From Thalassospira lohafexi (GTDB lineage Bacteria; Pseudomonadota; Alphaproteobacteria; Rhodospirillales; Thalassospiraceae): a DNA stretch of 64,000 nucleotides. Below the pieces are notes generated by a model, which saw nothing but the letters and a program-made list of their open reading frames with translations, had not been told where the DNA came from and did no database searches. Position 1 is the stretch's first letter; each line of letters opens with the position of its first letter. Position numbers and translations under genes: made by a program. Below, in pieces: positions 18,447 to 28,989 of the stretch. The stretch spans positions 372,001 to 436,000 of the forward strand of contig NZ_NXGX01000001.1 of the NCBI RefSeq assembly GCF_002844275.1, written 5' to 3'.

Positions 18447-19694
18447 ATGACTGCGTCACTATCGACCAATCCTGATCCGACAGGGACGGAAGATCAGGCT
18501 GCACGTCCGCTGCATCCGGGCGGCGGGGCAAATCAGTTGCGCGTGCGTGCCTATAATGAACGGCTGGTGCTGTCGTTGGTGCGTCGGAACGCCGGATTGT
18601 CCAAGGCCGAAATCGCACGGCTTTCGGGTCTGTCGGCCCAGACCGTATCGGTCATCATGCGTGGCCTTGAAAAAGACGGTCTTCTGATGCGTGGCGAGCC
18701 TGTGCGTGGCAAGGTCGGCAAACCCAAAGTCCCGATGGCGCTTAATCCTGACGGGGTCTATTCCTTTGGTCTTAAGATCGGACGGCGCAGTGCGGAACTG
18801 ATCCTGCTTGATTTTGTCGGCACCGTGCGTGGATCGCTCAAAGAAGCCTACAAATACCCCACACCCGATAGCATTCGCCAATTTGTCCGCGACTCGGTTG
18901 GCAAAATCACCGCGACCCTGAGTGCGCCCCAACAGGCCCGGATCGCTGGCATTGGCATTGCCGCACCCTTTGAACTCTGGAACTGGGGCGAAGAAGTCGG
19001 CGCGCCGATTGAGGACTTAAATGCCTGGCGCGAAGTTGATCTGATCGACACCATCGGCGCCATTGTCCCGTTCCCGGTGTTTCAGCAAAATGATGCCACG
19101 GCGGCCTGCGGGGCTGAACTGGTGTTTGGCCTTGGCCCGAACTATACCGATTTCGCCTATTTCTTCATTGGCTCGTTCATTGGCGGCGGCGTTGTGCTCA
19201 ATCAGGCACTTTATACCGGCCGCACGGGCAATGCCGGGGCCTTTGGCTCCATGCCGGTGTCGTCACGCAGCGGCCACGCCAGCCAGCTGATTGATCAGGC
19301 ATCGATCTTTGTGCTCGAAGAAATGCTGACCCGCGATGGCCGTGATCCGGCGATGCTGTGGCGCGATCCGGCGTACTGGGCGGAACTCGGCAAGACGCTT
19401 GATATCTGGATCAGCCATACCGCGCGCAGCCTTGCCCTTGCCATCACCTCGGTCTGCTCGGTGATTGATTTCGAAGCCGTGATTGTCGATGGCGGTTTTC
19501 CGCCCGATGTCTGTGCACGCATTGTCGCGGCAACTCGGGCTGCGATCTCCGATCTTGATCTTCAGGGCATCGCCCGCCCGCACATCGAACAGGGGCAGGT
19601 CGGCAGTGCCGCGCGCGCCATTGGCGCGGCAAGTCTGCCGCTGTTTTCGCGCTATCTGCTTGATCAGAATGTGCTGTTCAAACAGATGCAATAA
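18447..19694 (+). CDS. frcR: ROK-family repressor of the fructose operon
   Basis: 415 residues. A MarR-like winged helix near residues 38-95 (GLSKAEIARLSGLSAQTVSV) precedes a ROK sugar-kinase-like domain. The usual zinc motif CxCGxxGC is missing: in its place is a SRSGHASQ stretch, so kinase activity is unlikely and ligand sensing is expected. GGGAGGAACTCT lies before the ATG. It is divergent from frcB with a 29-bp palindrome between them, so it is the likely fructose-responsive repressor of frcBCAK and of itself. The name FrcR follows rhizobial usage. Confidence 0.85.
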   Translation: MTASLSTNPDPTGTEDQAARPLHPGGGANQLRVRAYNERLVLSLVRRNAGLSKAEIARLSGLSAQTVSVIMRGLEKDGLLMRGEPVRGKVGKPKVPMALNPDGVYSFGLKIGRRSAELILLDFVGTVRGSLKEAYKYPTPDSIRQFVRDSVGKITATLSAPQQARIAGIGIAAPFELWNWGEEVGAPIEDLNAWREVDLIDTIGAIVPFPVFQQNDATAACGAELVFGLGPNYTDFAYFFIGSFIGGGVVLNQALYTGRTGNAGAFGSMPVSSRSGHASQLIDQASIFVLEEMLTRDGRDPAMLWRDPAYWAELGKTLDIWISHTARSLALAITSVCSVIDFEAVIVDGGFPPDVCARIVAATRAAISDLDLQGIARPHIEQGQVGSAARAIGAASLPLFSRYLLDQNVLFKQMQ

Positions 19695-19706
19695 CCAAAG
19701 AACATT

Positions 19707-20477
19707 CTAGAAATTGTCTTTGCGCTTGCGGATTTCGGTAAAGATTTCCGTTGGGGTGGCATTCTCCATGCCCAGTGCGGTGGCAACATCCGGGTGATCG
19801 GCGCGCAGGAACGGATTTGTCGCAAGCTCGACATCAATCCGCGATGGAATGGTCGGGATGTTGCGGGCGCGCAACCCGTCAATATCCTGACAGCGTGCGG
19901 CAAGGATCGCGTTGTCGGGCTCAATCGTTTTGGCAAATTTGGCATTGGATTGGGTGTATTCATGCCCGCAGTAAACCTGCGTGCTGTTGGGAAGATTGCG
20001 GAACTTTTGCAGCGACTGCCACATCTGTTCAGGCGTTCCCTCAAACAACCGCCCACAGCCCAGCGCAAACAGGCTGTCACCGGAAAACAGCGCAGTAATC
20101 GCCGGAAAATAAAACGCGATATGCCCCGATGTATGGCCCGGCACGTCAAACACCCGGCCTTCAAGCTCACCGATCAAAACCTGATCACCCTCGGCAACCA
20201 TTTCGTCCATGTCGGGGATGCGCGCTTTTTCCGCCGTTGGGCCGAGCAATTTGGCACCGTATTTCTTCATCAATTCCGCATTGCCGCCAATATGGTCGTG
20301 GTGATGGTGCGTGTTGATGACAAGATCAAGCTGCCAGTCGCGGTCTTGAAGTTCCTTGATCACAGGGGCTGCTTCGCCCGGATCAATGATCGCGGTCATT
20401 TCGCTGCGGTGGCAGCGCACGAGATAGGTGTAATTGTCTGAAAGACACGGAATAACGATAACTTCGCCCGCAGCCAT
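19707..20477 (-). CDS. gloB: Hydroxyacylglutathione hydrolase (glyoxalase II)
   Basis: Hydrolyses S-lactoylglutathione to D-lactate and glutathione, the second step of methylglyoxal detoxification. It has 256 residues, standard for GloB. The metallo-beta-lactamase motif THHHHDHIGGN near residue 56 binds the two metals; further ligands lie in VFDVPGHTSGHI, FSGDSLF and VYCGHEYTQSN. The C-terminal glutathione-binding domain is present (NPFLRADHPDV). It is divergent from a methyltransferase gene, a pairing often seen in alphaproteobacteria. Confidence 0.95.
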   Translation of the reverse strand: MAAGEVIVIPCLSDNYTYLVRCHRSEMTAIIDPGEAAPVIKELQDRDWQLDLVINTHHHHDHIGGNAELMKKYGAKLLGPTAEKARIPDMDEMVAEGDQVLIGELEGRVFDVPGHTSGHIAFYFPAITALFSGDSLFALGCGRLFEGTPEQMWQSLQKFRNLPNSTQVYCGHEYTQSNAKFAKTIEPDNAILAARCQDIDGLRARNIPTIPSRIDVELATNPFLRADHPDVATALGMENATPTEIFTEIRKRKDNF

Positions 20478-20633
20478 AAGGGACCTCGACCTGATGATGA
20501 TGTGATGTGCTCCACAGTATCAGCATCAACTGTCTTGAAACAATCACCCAACGATCAAACTTTCTGACATTCTATGAACAGGGTCGTTTCAAAGCTGTTT
20601 CCGTGAGGACCGATAGGGTGCTAAAGTCCAGCC

Positions 20634-21488
20634 ATGCGTCAGGATGTCGTTGATCTTCACCGTTTTTATGCCAGCAGTCTCGGGCAGGCCGCCCGGCGTC
20701 TGATCCGCAGGCGTCTGCGCCTGATGTGGTCGGATGTGCGCGGATTGCGTGTGCTTGGCTTTGGCTATGCGACACCTTATTTGCGCCCGTTCATTGGCGA
20801 GGCCGAACGCGTCATGGCCTTTATGCCCGCCCAGCAGGGCTGTGTGCATTGGCCTGCGGGCGAAGACAATCACGTCGCCCTAACCGAAGAAACCATGCTG
20901 CCACTGCCCGACAGCTCGGTCGACCGTATTTTGGTGGTGCATCTGGTCGAACATACCGATTCCATGCGTCGCCTGATGCGCGAATGCTGGCGGGTTTTAA
21001 CCCCCAATGGCCGGATTATTGTGGTGACACCCAACCGAAGCTCGCTCTGGAGCTGGTCGGAAAGCACCCCGTTTGGCTTTGGTCACCCGCACAGTGTGAC
21101 GCAATTGCAAAACCTGATGCGCGAAAACATGTTCCTGCCCGTCCAGCACAGCCGCGCCCTTTTCATTCCCCCGACCCGGCGGCGCTTTTTGCTGCGCTGG
21201 TCGCAGGCGTTTGAAAACATCGGATCGCGACTGTTCAAGGCCTTCGCCGGGGTTTCTATCGTCGAAGCTGGCAAACAGCTATACGCCAGTACCGGTACCC
21301 CGTCGCGCAAACGCCGTCTGGTGCATATCCCGGTGACCGTACCGCCACTGCGCCCGGCGGATGGCAATCGACAGCATTTTGACGACACCGCGTCACAGCG
21401 CGATGATCTGCGTCATGCCCAAGATGTCGCGGACGACGCCCAAACCAGAAAATCCTGCAAACTGGGAAATAGCCAGCCCGGGAAGTAG
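20634..21488 (+). CDS. Class I SAM-dependent methyltransferase
   Basis: 284 residues. It has a degenerate motif I (RVLGFGYATPYLRPF) and a clear later core: LPLPDSSVDRILVVHLVEH, then LMRECWRVLTPNGRIIVVTPN, as in methyltransf_11 proteins. Homologues of this kind usually stand next to gloB. The substrate is unknown. The last codons, the stop included, lie inside a 16-bp tandem repeat, so the C-terminal residues are set by the repeat and may vary between strains. Confidence 0.8.
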   Translation: MRQDVVDLHRFYASSLGQAARRLIRRRLRLMWSDVRGLRVLGFGYATPYLRPFIGEAERVMAFMPAQQGCVHWPAGEDNHVALTEETMLPLPDSSVDRILVVHLVEHTDSMRRLMRECWRVLTPNGRIIVVTPNRSSLWSWSESTPFGFGHPHSVTQLQNLMRENMFLPVQHSRALFIPPTRRRFLLRWSQAFENIGSRLFKAFAGVSIVEAGKQLYASTGTPSRKRRLVHIPVTVPPLRPADGNRQHFDDTASQRDDLRHAQDVADDAQTRKSCKLGNSQPGK

Positions 21489-21527
21489 CCAGCCCGGGAA
21501 GTAGCCAAATCGGGAAATAGAGCCTGT
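21464..21527. repeat. 16-bp tandem repeat, about four units
   Basis: Units start at 21464, 21480, 21496 and 21512 with consensus GGGAARTAGCCAGCCC; the first two differ by one base and the last two are more diverged. The repeat covers the stop codon of the upstream methyltransferase gene (TAG in the second unit). Confidence 0.85.
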
Positions 21528-21639
21528 GAAATCGGGGTGCCGCCACCATATGTGAAGCATATGGTTACAGTATCGCATTTGACAGCCCGCGCAGTTTGAG
21601 TGACATAATGTGTATGATCTCTCACAAGAATTACCGAGC

Positions 21640-22482
21640 ATGAAGCCCAACCGCATCCGGAAGCATCCCGCCAAAGCTACCGTCACCGCCGCAGCCTTGG
21701 CCTCATGGGTGTTGGTTCAGTCCGTCTCAGTACCGTCCATCGCGGCTGCGCAGGATGTCATTCCCGTTGTCTTGCACGGCGAAGACAACAATAAACCCTA
21801 TGCCTTCCTCGATGCTGATGGCGCGCCTGCGGGCATTTACGTCCGCATCTTGCAGGCGGCTGTGGACAAGATGCCGCAATATGATCTTCGGTTTGAAAAT
21901 GTGCCGTTTAAACGCGGCATGGATCTTTTGCAGTCGGGGCAGATCATGGCGTTCTTTCCCCCGTATTTGCGCGATGACCGAAACTGGGTCGAACGCTATT
22001 CCGTCCCGATCCTGAGCGAAACCGTGGTGGCGATTTGCAGCAAGGACTACGTGCTAAGCCATGACTTGCGGGTCTTCCCGGACGATTTCACGGGCGCGCG
22101 CTTTGCCAACAATGCCGGGTACCGGCTGGCGGGTGAGGACTTCTTTGACATGGTGGCGGCGGGCGAGATCACCCTTGAAGAAGCCAACACCACCGAAAGC
22201 AACCTGCGCTTTTTGATGGCTGGACGGGTGGATTGCTATGTCAATGAACGCATGGCCATCCTGGCGGGCCTGCGCGAACTGGCCGTGGATAAGGAACAGT
22301 CGCGCAACATTGATGAAACCGCCATCATCGGTCAGGAATTTGGCTATGTCGCCTTTGGCTACGACCCGGCTGGTTACTGGCCATACCGCGATCAGTTTGC
22401 CAATGATCTTGATGATGTCCTGCGCCAAATGCGCGACACTGGCGAAATCGATCAGCTGGTTGTCGAATATTTCGCGTATTAA
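21640..22482 (+). CDS. Periplasmic solute-binding family 3-like protein
   Basis: About 280 residues. The N-terminus is basic (MKPNRIRKHPAK), followed by a hydrophobic signal segment ending near IAAAQD. The mature protein reads like a type II periplasmic-binding fold: LHGEDNNKPYAFLDADGAPAG, then VPFKRGMDLLQSGQ, and a C-terminal DLDDVLRQMRDTGEIDQLV typical of amino-acid-binding proteins. There is no transporter gene beside it, so it may be an orphan binding protein or sensor input. I took the ATG at 21640; one at 21610 is possible, and neither has a strong ribosome-binding site. Confidence 0.75.
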   Translation: MKPNRIRKHPAKATVTAAALASWVLVQSVSVPSIAAAQDVIPVVLHGEDNNKPYAFLDADGAPAGIYVRILQAAVDKMPQYDLRFENVPFKRGMDLLQSGQIMAFFPPYLRDDRNWVERYSVPILSETVVAICSKDYVLSHDLRVFPDDFTGARFANNAGYRLAGEDFFDMVAAGEITLEEANTTESNLRFLMAGRVDCYVNERMAILAGLRELAVDKEQSRNIDETAIIGQEFGYVAFGYDPAGYWPYRDQFANDLDDVLRQMRDTGEIDQLVVEYFAY

Positions 22483-22520
22483 GCCACGGTTCGACGTTTT
22501 ACCTGACGGCAATAACATCC

Positions 22521-22563
22521 AAAAAAAACAGGCCACCGAAATTCGGTGGCCTGCTTCGTTTTT
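22521..22563. terminator. Bidirectional terminator between the binding-protein gene and petC
   Basis: CAGGCCACCGAA / TTCGGTGGCCTG stem (12 bp, one-base loop centre) flanked by eight A on the left and a T-rich run on the right. It can end the plus-strand binding-protein transcript and the minus-strand petABC transcript. Confidence 0.9.
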
Positions 22564-22582
22564 CAGTCTGAGAGATACGAAC

Positions 22583-23359
22583 TTAATGTTCGATATCGCG
22601 CCAGATTTTACGTTTCACCGCATAGAGCATCGCGGTCAGAACGATCAGGAACAACAGAACCTTGATGCCCAGTGCTTTACGGGCTTCAAGTTCCGGCTGT
22701 GCCGTCCAGTTCAGGAACGCCGCAACATCATGTGCGTGCTGTTCCAAGGTCATCGGTGTTCCATCGGTGTACTCGACCGCTTCGTCATAAAGCGGCGGTG
22801 CCATGGAAATCTGATGACCCGGGAAGTAGTGGTTGTAATGCTTGCCGTCTGCAAGGTCGAAGCCCTCAGGGGCCTCTTCCTCATAGCCGGTCATAAGGGC
22901 GGTGATGTAATCAGGCCCATGCATACGGGCTTTCGCCATCAAAGACAGATCGGGCGGAATGGCCCCGCCGTTCGACGCAGCAGCAGCCTTGTCGTTGGCA
23001 AACGGTGATGGGAAATAATCCGACGCAATGCCCGGACGGGTGAACATGTCACCTTCTTCGTTCGGGCCGTCTTCAATATCATATTCCGCGGCAATCGCCT
23101 TGATCTGGTCTTCGTTAAAGCCAATGCCTTCCAGATTGCGGAACGCAATGAAACGAAGGCTATGACAGCCAGAACAGACGTTTTTATAGATCTGGAAACC
23201 ACGTTGAAGCTGGGCACGATCATAGGTGCCAAACAACCCGTGCCAGCTCCAGTCCTGTGCCGCCGGAACCGGGGCATCGCCCGATGCCTTGGCAGCACCG
23301 CCGTTAAAGGCTGTAAGCGCGAAGGCAGCTGCGATTGCGGTAAGTGCGAATTTACGCAT
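22583..23359 (-). CDS. petC: Cytochrome c1 of the bc1 complex
   Basis: 258-residue haem-c subunit that passes electrons from the Rieske cluster to a soluble or membrane cytochrome c. It has a signal peptide ([18 protein letters not shown]), the haem motif CSGCH, and a C-terminal membrane anchor ([20 protein letters not shown]). The start at 23359 overlaps the end of the cytochrome b gene by eight bases and has AGGAGGGAG upstream; a longer frame is rejected. It is the third gene of the petABC operon. Confidence 0.95.
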   Translation of the reverse strand: MRKFALTAIAAAFALTAFNGGAAKASGDAPVPAAQDWSWHGLFGTYDRAQLQRGFQIYKNVCSGCHSLRFIAFRNLEGIGFNEDQIKAIAAEYDIEDGPNEEGDMFTRPGIASDYFPSPFANDKAAAASNGGAIPPDLSLMAKARMHGPDYITALMTGYEEEAPEGFDLADGKHYNHYFPGHQISMAPPLYDEAVEYTDGTPMTLEQHAHDVAAFLNWTAQPELEARKALGIKVLLFLIVLTAMLYAVKRKIWRDIEH

Positions 23360-24620
23360 TGGCTCCCTCCTTGAGAACAGATTGGCTGATGCTGGCCGGA
23401 AGCGGTTTGGGCCGTTCCAGTTTGCCAACCAACGGCATCACCACAAGGAAATGCGCGAAGTAGTAAAGTGTTGCCAGCTGGCCAACGGTAATGACCTTAA
23501 GCCCCTCGATGCCCATGAAGTAGTCATCAGGTGCCTTCTTGCCGCAATATCCAAGGACAAAGCAGTCAATGAACAGCACCAGGAAGAACCACTTGTACAC
23601 CGGACGATATTTCGAGCTGCGCACCTTGGAGGTATCAAGCCACGGAATAACAAACAGGATGATGATCGAGGCAAACATCGCCAGAACACCAAGCAGTTTC
23701 GCCGGAACACCAAACACGGTGAAATCGATGGACCGCAGGATCGCATAGAACGGCAGGAAGTACCATTCCGGCACAATATGCGGCGGTGTCACCAGCGGGT
23801 TCGCCGGGATATAGTTATCAGGCTCGCCAAAGAAGTCCGGTGCAAAGAACACGAAGAACAGGAAGAAGATCAAAAACACACCCATCCCGAACAGATCTTT
23901 GATCGTGTAATACGGGTGGAAGGCAATCGCATCCTGCGGGGATTTGATCTCAACCCCGGTCGGGTTGTTTGACCGCACCGTATGCAATGCCCAGACATGC
24001 AGGACAACAAGGCCCAGAATGACAAACGGCATCAGATAATGCAGCGAGAAGAACCGGTTCAGCGTCGGGTTATCAACTGCAAAACCACCCCAAAGCCAGG
24101 TCACCAGCGGATCGCCGATAATCGGGAAGGCAGAAAACAGGTTGGTAATAACCGTCGCACCCCAGAAGGACATCTGGCCCCACGGCAGGACGTAGCCCAT
24201 AAAGGCTGTTGCCATCATGGCCAGCAGAATCAGGATACCAATCCACCACAGCATTTCACGCGGGGCTTTGTACGACCCGTAATAAAGTCCGCGGAAAATA
24301 TGAATGTACACGCAGATGAAGAACATCGATGCGCCATTCACATGGATATAACGGATCAGCCAGCCATAGTTGACATCACGCATGATGCGCTCAACCGACC
24401 AGAACGCCATATCGGCATGCGGGGTGTAATTCATTGCCAGGAAAATGCCTGACAGGATCATCGTCACCAGAACAAAACCGGCCAAAGAACCGAAGTTCCA
24501 CATATAGGACAGGTTTTTCGGTGTCGGATATTCATAAGCAGAGTGGTGTAGCATGGAGAAGACCGGAAGACGGTCATCGACCCATTTAACCACTGCGTTA
24601 TTCCAGACGGGTGCACTCAT
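23352..24620 (-). CDS. petB: Cytochrome b of the bc1 complex
   Basis: 422 residues, eight membrane helices, the quinone-oxidising core subunit. The haem-ligand His pairs lie in the second and fourth helices ([31 protein letters not shown]). The Qo-site motif is [14 protein letters not shown]. The G-x-G region [22 protein letters not shown] is also clear. AAGGAG stands before the ATG. It lies between the Rieske and cytochrome c1 genes in the fbcFBC order. Confidence 0.96.
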   Translation of the reverse strand: MSAPVWNNAVVKWVDDRLPVFSMLHHSAYEYPTPKNLSYMWNFGSLAGFVLVTMILSGIFLAMNYTPHADMAFWSVERIMRDVNYGWLIRYIHVNGASMFFICVYIHIFRGLYYGSYKAPREMLWWIGILILLAMMATAFMGYVLPWGQMSFWGATVITNLFSAFPIIGDPLVTWLWGGFAVDNPTLNRFFSLHYLMPFVILGLVVLHVWALHTVRSNNPTGVEIKSPQDAIAFHPYYTIKDLFGMGVFLIFFLFFVFFAPDFFGEPDNYIPANPLVTPPHIVPEWYFLPFYAILRSIDFTVFGVPAKLLGVLAMFASIIILFVIPWLDTSKVRSSKYRPVYKWFFLVLFIDCFVLGYCGKKAPDDYFMGIEGLKVITVGQLATLYYFAHFLVVMPLVGKLERPKPLPASISQSVLKEGANA

Positions 24621-24632
24621 TATATCTGCTCC

Positions 24633-25184
24633 TTATCCGATCTTGACCGAAGTGTCGGTGAGGAACTCGTATTCCGGCACGACAAGGTTCGCCGGTGCCG
24701 GGCCCTTGCGGATACGACCAGACGTATCATAGTGCGACCCGTGGCATGGGCAGTACCAGCCATCGAAATCGCCGCGTGTCTCACCGGTGGCTGTGCCCAT
24801 CGGGATGCACCCAAGGTGGGTACAGACGCCAACAACAATCAGCCACTCTTTCTTTTCGACACGCGCGTCATCACTTTGCGGATCGACAAGTTCGTTCAAT
24901 GCGACCTCTTGGGCCTCATTGATTTCACGTTCTGTACGATGGCGGATAAAGACAGGCTTGCCTCGCCACATTACTTTAACGGCCTGACCGACCGGAATGT
25001 TCGAGATGTTCACTTCTACAGAAGCCAGCGCGAGAACGTCCTTGGACGGATTCATGCTGTCCACGAATGGCAACAACGCACAACCAGCGCCAACAACGCC
25101 GACTGCGGTGGTCGCCAAGGTCAGGAAATCCCTGCGGTTCTCGTCCGGCTGATGCTCGCCGGATGAATGCACCGATTGCGACAT
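24633..25184 (-). CDS. petA: Rieske iron-sulfur subunit of the bc1 complex
   Basis: 183 residues. A twin-arginine-type N-terminus ([11 protein letters not shown]) and single membrane anchor are followed by a periplasmic [2Fe-2S] domain. The cluster ligands are in CTHLGC and CPCHGSHYD. It takes electrons from ubiquinol and swings to cytochrome c1. AGAGGAAG precedes the ATG. It is the first gene of the operon, so the promoter should lie in 25185-25300. Confidence 0.96.
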   Translation of the reverse strand: MSQSVHSSGEHQPDENRRDFLTLATTAVGVVGAGCALLPFVDSMNPSKDVLALASVEVNISNIPVGQAVKVMWRGKPVFIRHRTEREINEAQEVALNELVDPQSDDARVEKKEWLIVVGVCTHLGCIPMGTATGETRGDFDGWYCPCHGSHYDTSGRIRKGPAPANLVVPEYEFLTDTSVKIG

Positions 25185-25789
25185 AATGTCTTCCTCTTTC
25201 TGCCCCCAAAACAGGCATGCGGAATGCCCAAAGCCAGACTTAGGGCATGGATGGTTAATTTCCCTTGATGAAAATCAAACAATCCAGCCGCCAAAAGCCT
25301 TTAGGCCTGTTTCCGGGTCCGTATACTAACAAAAAACAGGTTTGTTAAGGAGAACTTGGAGTTGCAAATTGTTTGCATTCGATAAGATCATCTGGTTTCG
25401 CACTGCACAAATACGTAAAACCTAGCGCATTTGCGCGATTATCCGCCCTTTTCAACCAAGAGGATGCGGTCTTACCTTTTCTTATTCCAAATAAGTCTAA
25501 TAGGGGTTTCTGTCGGTAATTTTATAACTTTGAAGGTCCATCGGCTCTTCGCATCGCGGCGATTCTGGACACATCATCAAAACGACGCGGCACGCCGATT
25601 TTGCAAAGGGGCTAAGAAGGCGGTTCGAACCGCAACAACACCGTACAGATTTTGGATAAATAAAATCGGAAAATTGTCGATTTAAGTTGGCCAAGGACGG
25701 CCCGGTGTGGATAAAACAGTTCCGAACATCGCAACAAGCTGACGCGCGCGACGCCGTCGTTGGTTTACAGGGACCGCCATAGAACGCCC
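25185..25789. other. Intergenic region between petA and trmL
   Basis: About 600 bases with no believable gene. It should hold the petABC promoter on its left side and the trmL promoter on its right. Two TGC-rich symmetric elements are visible: TGCAAA-TTG-TTTGCA at 25373-25387, and TTTCGCACTGCACAAAT around 25396-25412, the latter resembling a sequence upstream of the phasin gene at 50.8 kb. Confidence 0.5.
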
Positions 25790-26275
25790 ATGAGAATCTG
25801 TCTGTTTGAACCCGATATTCCGCAAAACACCGGCACCATCCTGCGCATGGCCGCGTGCTTTGGCCTGCCGGTCGATATTATCGAGCCCTGCGGCTTTTTG
25901 CTGACATCGGCTGCCCTCAAACGGGCCGGGATGGATTATATCGATAAGGCCGATTATATACGCCACGCCGACTGGCGGGGATTTGTCGCCGCACGGCAGG
26001 ACGGATCGGTGCCGGGGCGACTGGTTCTTTTGACCACCAAGGGGGCGGAGCCCTATTGTGATTTCGAATTTCGCGCCGATGATATCCTGATGCTGGGCTC
26101 TGAAAGCAAAGGGGTGCCGGATCAGGTGCATGACTATGTCGATGCGCGCGTGGTGATCCCGATGCAGCCCGAAATGCGGTCGCTCAATGTGGCCATGGCA
26201 ACGGCGATGACACTGGGCGAGGCGCTCAGACAGACAAACAGTTTCCCCACGGGAAACGTACAAGTAACGGAATGA
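25790..26275 (+). CDS. trmL: tRNA (cytidine(34)-2'-O)-methyltransferase
   Basis: 161-residue SPOUT-fold enzyme that 2'-O-methylates the wobble base of tRNA-Leu. The N-terminus [20 protein letters not shown] and the C-terminal knot motifs [14 protein letters not shown] and [18 protein letters not shown] are diagnostic. I start it at 25790; the extra ten codons of the longer frame do not fit the family. It ends in an ATGA overlap with hemF, so the two genes are coupled. Confidence 0.93.
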   Translation: MRICLFEPDIPQNTGTILRMAACFGLPVDIIEPCGFLLTSAALKRAGMDYIDKADYIRHADWRGFVAARQDGSVPGRLVLLTTKGAEPYCDFEFRADDILMLGSESKGVPDQVHDYVDARVVIPMQPEMRSLNVAMATAMTLGEALRQTNSFPTGNVQVTE

Positions 26276-27219
26276 GTAACCCCATGACGGACGCAAAGAC
26301 CGACGCAAAGACGGCTGCGAAAAAGGCGATGAAAGCCAGTGCGGATCACAAGGTCGATGCCGCCCTGATTGCTCAGCGCAAACAAACCGCCCAAAACTGG
26401 TTCCGTCAGTTGCGCGACGATATCTGTGCCGCGTTTGAGGCGCTTGAAGACAGCTACACCGGCCCATTGTCCGACCGCCCCGCGGGTCGTTTTGACCGCA
26501 CCGTCTGGGAACGCGGCGAAAATGAGGGTGCCAATGAAGGTGGGGGCGAAATGTCGGTGATGAAGGGCCGCGTGTTTGAAAAGGTCGGGGTCAATATCTC
26601 GACCGTGCACGGCGAATTTTCCGAAAAATTCCGCGCCGAAATCCCCGGTGCGGCCGAAAACCCCAATTTCTGGGCGGCGGGCATTTCGCTGGTCGCGCAT
26701 CCATGCTCCCCACATGTCCCGGCGGTCCACATGAACACCCGCCACATCGTCACGACCAAGGCATGGTTTGGCGGCGGCGCCGACTTAACCCCGGTCTTCC
26801 CAGATGACACCGACACGGGCGATTTCCATGGCGCGTTCAAGGCCGCTTGTGATGCGCATGGGGATGACTATTACGACCGCTTTAAAAAATGGTGCGATGA
26901 ATATTTCTGGCTGCCCCACCGTAATGAGGCGCGCGGGGTCGGCGGGATTTTCTATGATTATCTTGATGCCGACTGGGATGCGGATTTCGCCTTTACCAAG
27001 GACGTCGGTATGGCATTCCGCGACATTTACCCCGAACTGGTCAAACGCCATTACAACAAGCCCTGGACCGATGACGACCGCCGTGCCCAGCTGATCAAAC
27101 GTGGCCGCTATGTCGAGTTCAACCTGCTCCATGATCGCGGCACACGCTTTGGCCTGATGACCGGCGGCAACACCGAAGCCATCCTGATGTCCCTCCCGCC
27201 TGAGGCCAACTGGCCATAG
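26272..27219 (+). CDS. hemF: Aerobic coproporphyrinogen III oxidase
   Basis: Oxygen-dependent conversion of coproporphyrinogen III to protoporphyrinogen IX in haem synthesis. It has 315 residues. Family signatures are [35 protein letters not shown], and [21 protein letters not shown]. The Ala/Lys-rich first 25 residues are not conserved in the family, and an ATG at 26284 is a possible alternative start. Haem supply fits the nearby cytochrome bc1 operon, but the pairing with trmL is probably only positional. Confidence 0.94.
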   Translation: MSNPMTDAKTDAKTAAKKAMKASADHKVDAALIAQRKQTAQNWFRQLRDDICAAFEALEDSYTGPLSDRPAGRFDRTVWERGENEGANEGGGEMSVMKGRVFEKVGVNISTVHGEFSEKFRAEIPGAAENPNFWAAGISLVAHPCSPHVPAVHMNTRHIVTTKAWFGGGADLTPVFPDDTDTGDFHGAFKAACDAHGDDYYDRFKKWCDEYFWLPHRNEARGVGGIFYDYLDADWDADFAFTKDVGMAFRDIYPELVKRHYNKPWTDDDRRAQLIKRGRYVEFNLLHDRGTRFGLMTGGNTEAILMSLPPEANWP

Positions 27220-27225
27220 GATAGC

Positions 27226-27267
27226 GTCGCAGGATAATTGCGGTGCAAAACCTCTTATCCCTGCGAC
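27226..27267. terminator. Hairpin between the convergent hemF and LysR genes
   Basis: GTCGCAGGATAA and TTATCCCTGCGAC pair with one bulged base around a 17-base loop. The right arm contains the LysR stop codon. There are no clear T-runs, so terminator function is uncertain. Confidence 0.4.
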
Positions 27268-28160
27268 AAAAGCCGCTGTTTTATATCTTCAAGCAGCCAT
27301 TGCCCCGCGGGTCCGGGGGGCTTTCCTGACAAATGTGCGGCATAAATTGTCAGCATCTCTTCGGGGTCTGACACTCCGTCTGCCAGATCAAGCTGCACAA
27401 GCTTTTGTGTGGCAAGCGCCTCGAACACAAGATGTTCGGGCATACGGCACCAGCCAAATCCCGCCAGCAAAAAATCCATACGCCGTCCCAGATCGACAAA
27501 GCGCCACGGTGCCGCCCCGGTGATGCCATAGCTTACCCCATCGCGATCCACCGGATCAGACAGAACCAGTTGAATATGCGGCTCAAGATCGCCGCGTGTG
27601 ATCGACCGCCCCAGCATCGCAAGCGGATGGTGCGTTGCGACAACCGGGATCAGCCTGGTTTTGAATAACGATGTCGCAATGACATCTTCCGGGACAGATG
27701 GCAGCAACAGGCATATCGCAAGGGAAACATCGCCGCTGCGCAATCGGCGTAACGCCCCGCCGAGACCCTCGGTCGAGAAACTGATCGGCAAATTTGGGTG
27801 ACGCCCGTGCAACGCACGCAGGCTGTCGATCAGGGGGGCGGATGGCACCAGCGGATCAATCGCCAGTCCAAGCTCCGGCTCAAGTCCGGCGCGTGTCCCT
27901 GCCGCAACCGCTTCGAAACGGGCAGCACTTGCCAGAACGGCCCTTGCTTCTGCCACCAGAACGCGTCCGACCTCGGTTAATGCCGGACGATGACTACTGC
28001 GGTCAAAAAGAATCACGCCCTGCATATCTTCAAGCGTTGCGACCGATTGACTGATGGCCGATTGCGCCCGGCTTAATTTCCGACCGGCGGCCGAAAAACT
28101 GCCCGTATCTGCAATGCAGATCAGGACCCGTAATTGATCAAGGCTAAGATTTCCAATCAT
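27255..28160 (-). CDS. LysR-family transcriptional regulator
   Basis: 301 residues. The winged helix is at about residues 5-64 (LRVLICIADTGSFSAAGRKL, then AQSAISQSVATLED), followed by a LysR effector domain (LGLAIDPLVPSAPLIDSL). It is divergent from azoR with 150 bases between them, and LysR/azoreductase pairs of this kind usually form a regulator/target unit responding to quinones or electrophiles. Its end converges on hemF. Confidence 0.9.
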   Translation of the reverse strand: MIGNLSLDQLRVLICIADTGSFSAAGRKLSRAQSAISQSVATLEDMQGVILFDRSSHRPALTEVGRVLVAEARAVLASAARFEAVAAGTRAGLEPELGLAIDPLVPSAPLIDSLRALHGRHPNLPISFSTEGLGGALRRLRSGDVSLAICLLLPSVPEDVIATSLFKTRLIPVVATHHPLAMLGRSITRGDLEPHIQLVLSDPVDRDGVSYGITGAAPWRFVDLGRRMDFLLAGFGWCRMPEHLVFEALATQKLVQLDLADGVSDPEEMLTIYAAHLSGKPPGPAGQWLLEDIKQRLLSQG

Positions 28161-28308
28161 GATGTATCACCAAAACAGATGGATATTATCGTTTTTATAT
28201 CACTTTTCATGAAGTTTGGGGCGACCTATCTTGCCATCAACCAGATGCCGCCGCCGCTGTGCGAACGGGGTGTCGAGGGTCTGAACCCCATTACTACAGG
28301 AAAATCCA

Positions 28309-28923
28309 ATGCCGCAACTTCTTGTCATCGAAGCCAGCCCGCGGGGGGCTTCGTCCGTTTCTCGCACCATGATGCAAAACTTTATTGCCAACTGGAAAAC
28401 CGCACATCCCAAAGGCGAGGTCACGGTGCGCGATCTGGTCGAAACGTCTATTCCGCACATCTCCATGCCGTGGCTTGCGGCATACTTCACCCCGCCCGCA
28501 TCTCAGACGCCGGAAATGAAAGCAACGCTAAAGCTGTCTGATGCGCTGGTCGCAGAGCTGTTGGCAGCAGATGAAATCGTAATTTCGACACCGGTTTATA
28601 ATTACAACATCCCGTCCAACCTCAAAGCCTGGGTCGATCACATCGTGCGCAAGGGCATTACGCTTGGGTTCGATGGTACGGGCCTTGTCACCGGGGTGAA
28701 AGCATCCCTGATTGTCGCATCTGGTGGTGCCTACGGCGAAGGTTCGCCGATTGCCGATCGCAATATTGCCCCGCAATACATGAAAATGCTGCTCGGTGTT
28801 ATCGGGATTACCGATGTGACCGTCATCCATGGCGAAGTCGCAAAGAATGTGGATATGGGTGAAATCTCGATGGAGGATTTCGTTGCCACCCACGCCGCGA
28901 AACTCAAGGCTGCGGCCGCATGA
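28309..28923 (+). CDS. azoR: FMN-dependent NADH:quinone/azo oxidoreductase
   Basis: 204-residue flavodoxin-like flavoprotein. The phosphate-binding loop [12 protein letters not shown] near residue 9, [19 protein letters not shown] near residue 95 and [11 protein letters not shown] near residue 140 are the AzoR signatures. It reduces quinones and azo compounds by two-electron transfer, protecting from thiol-reactive stress. It is divergent from the LysR gene that probably controls it. No partner follows downstream. Confidence 0.93.
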   Translation: MPQLLVIEASPRGASSVSRTMMQNFIANWKTAHPKGEVTVRDLVETSIPHISMPWLAAYFTPPASQTPEMKATLKLSDALVAELLAADEIVISTPVYNYNIPSNLKAWVDHIVRKGITLGFDGTGLVTGVKASLIVASGGAYGEGSPIADRNIAPQYMKMLLGVIGITDVTVIHGEVAKNVDMGEISMEDFVATHAAKLKAAAA

Positions 28924-28989
28924 TACCTGCGGCGCCGCCAAAACCAACTGTCTGTAACGCGACATCTGGTCGTAAGGTGTACGCAGGCG

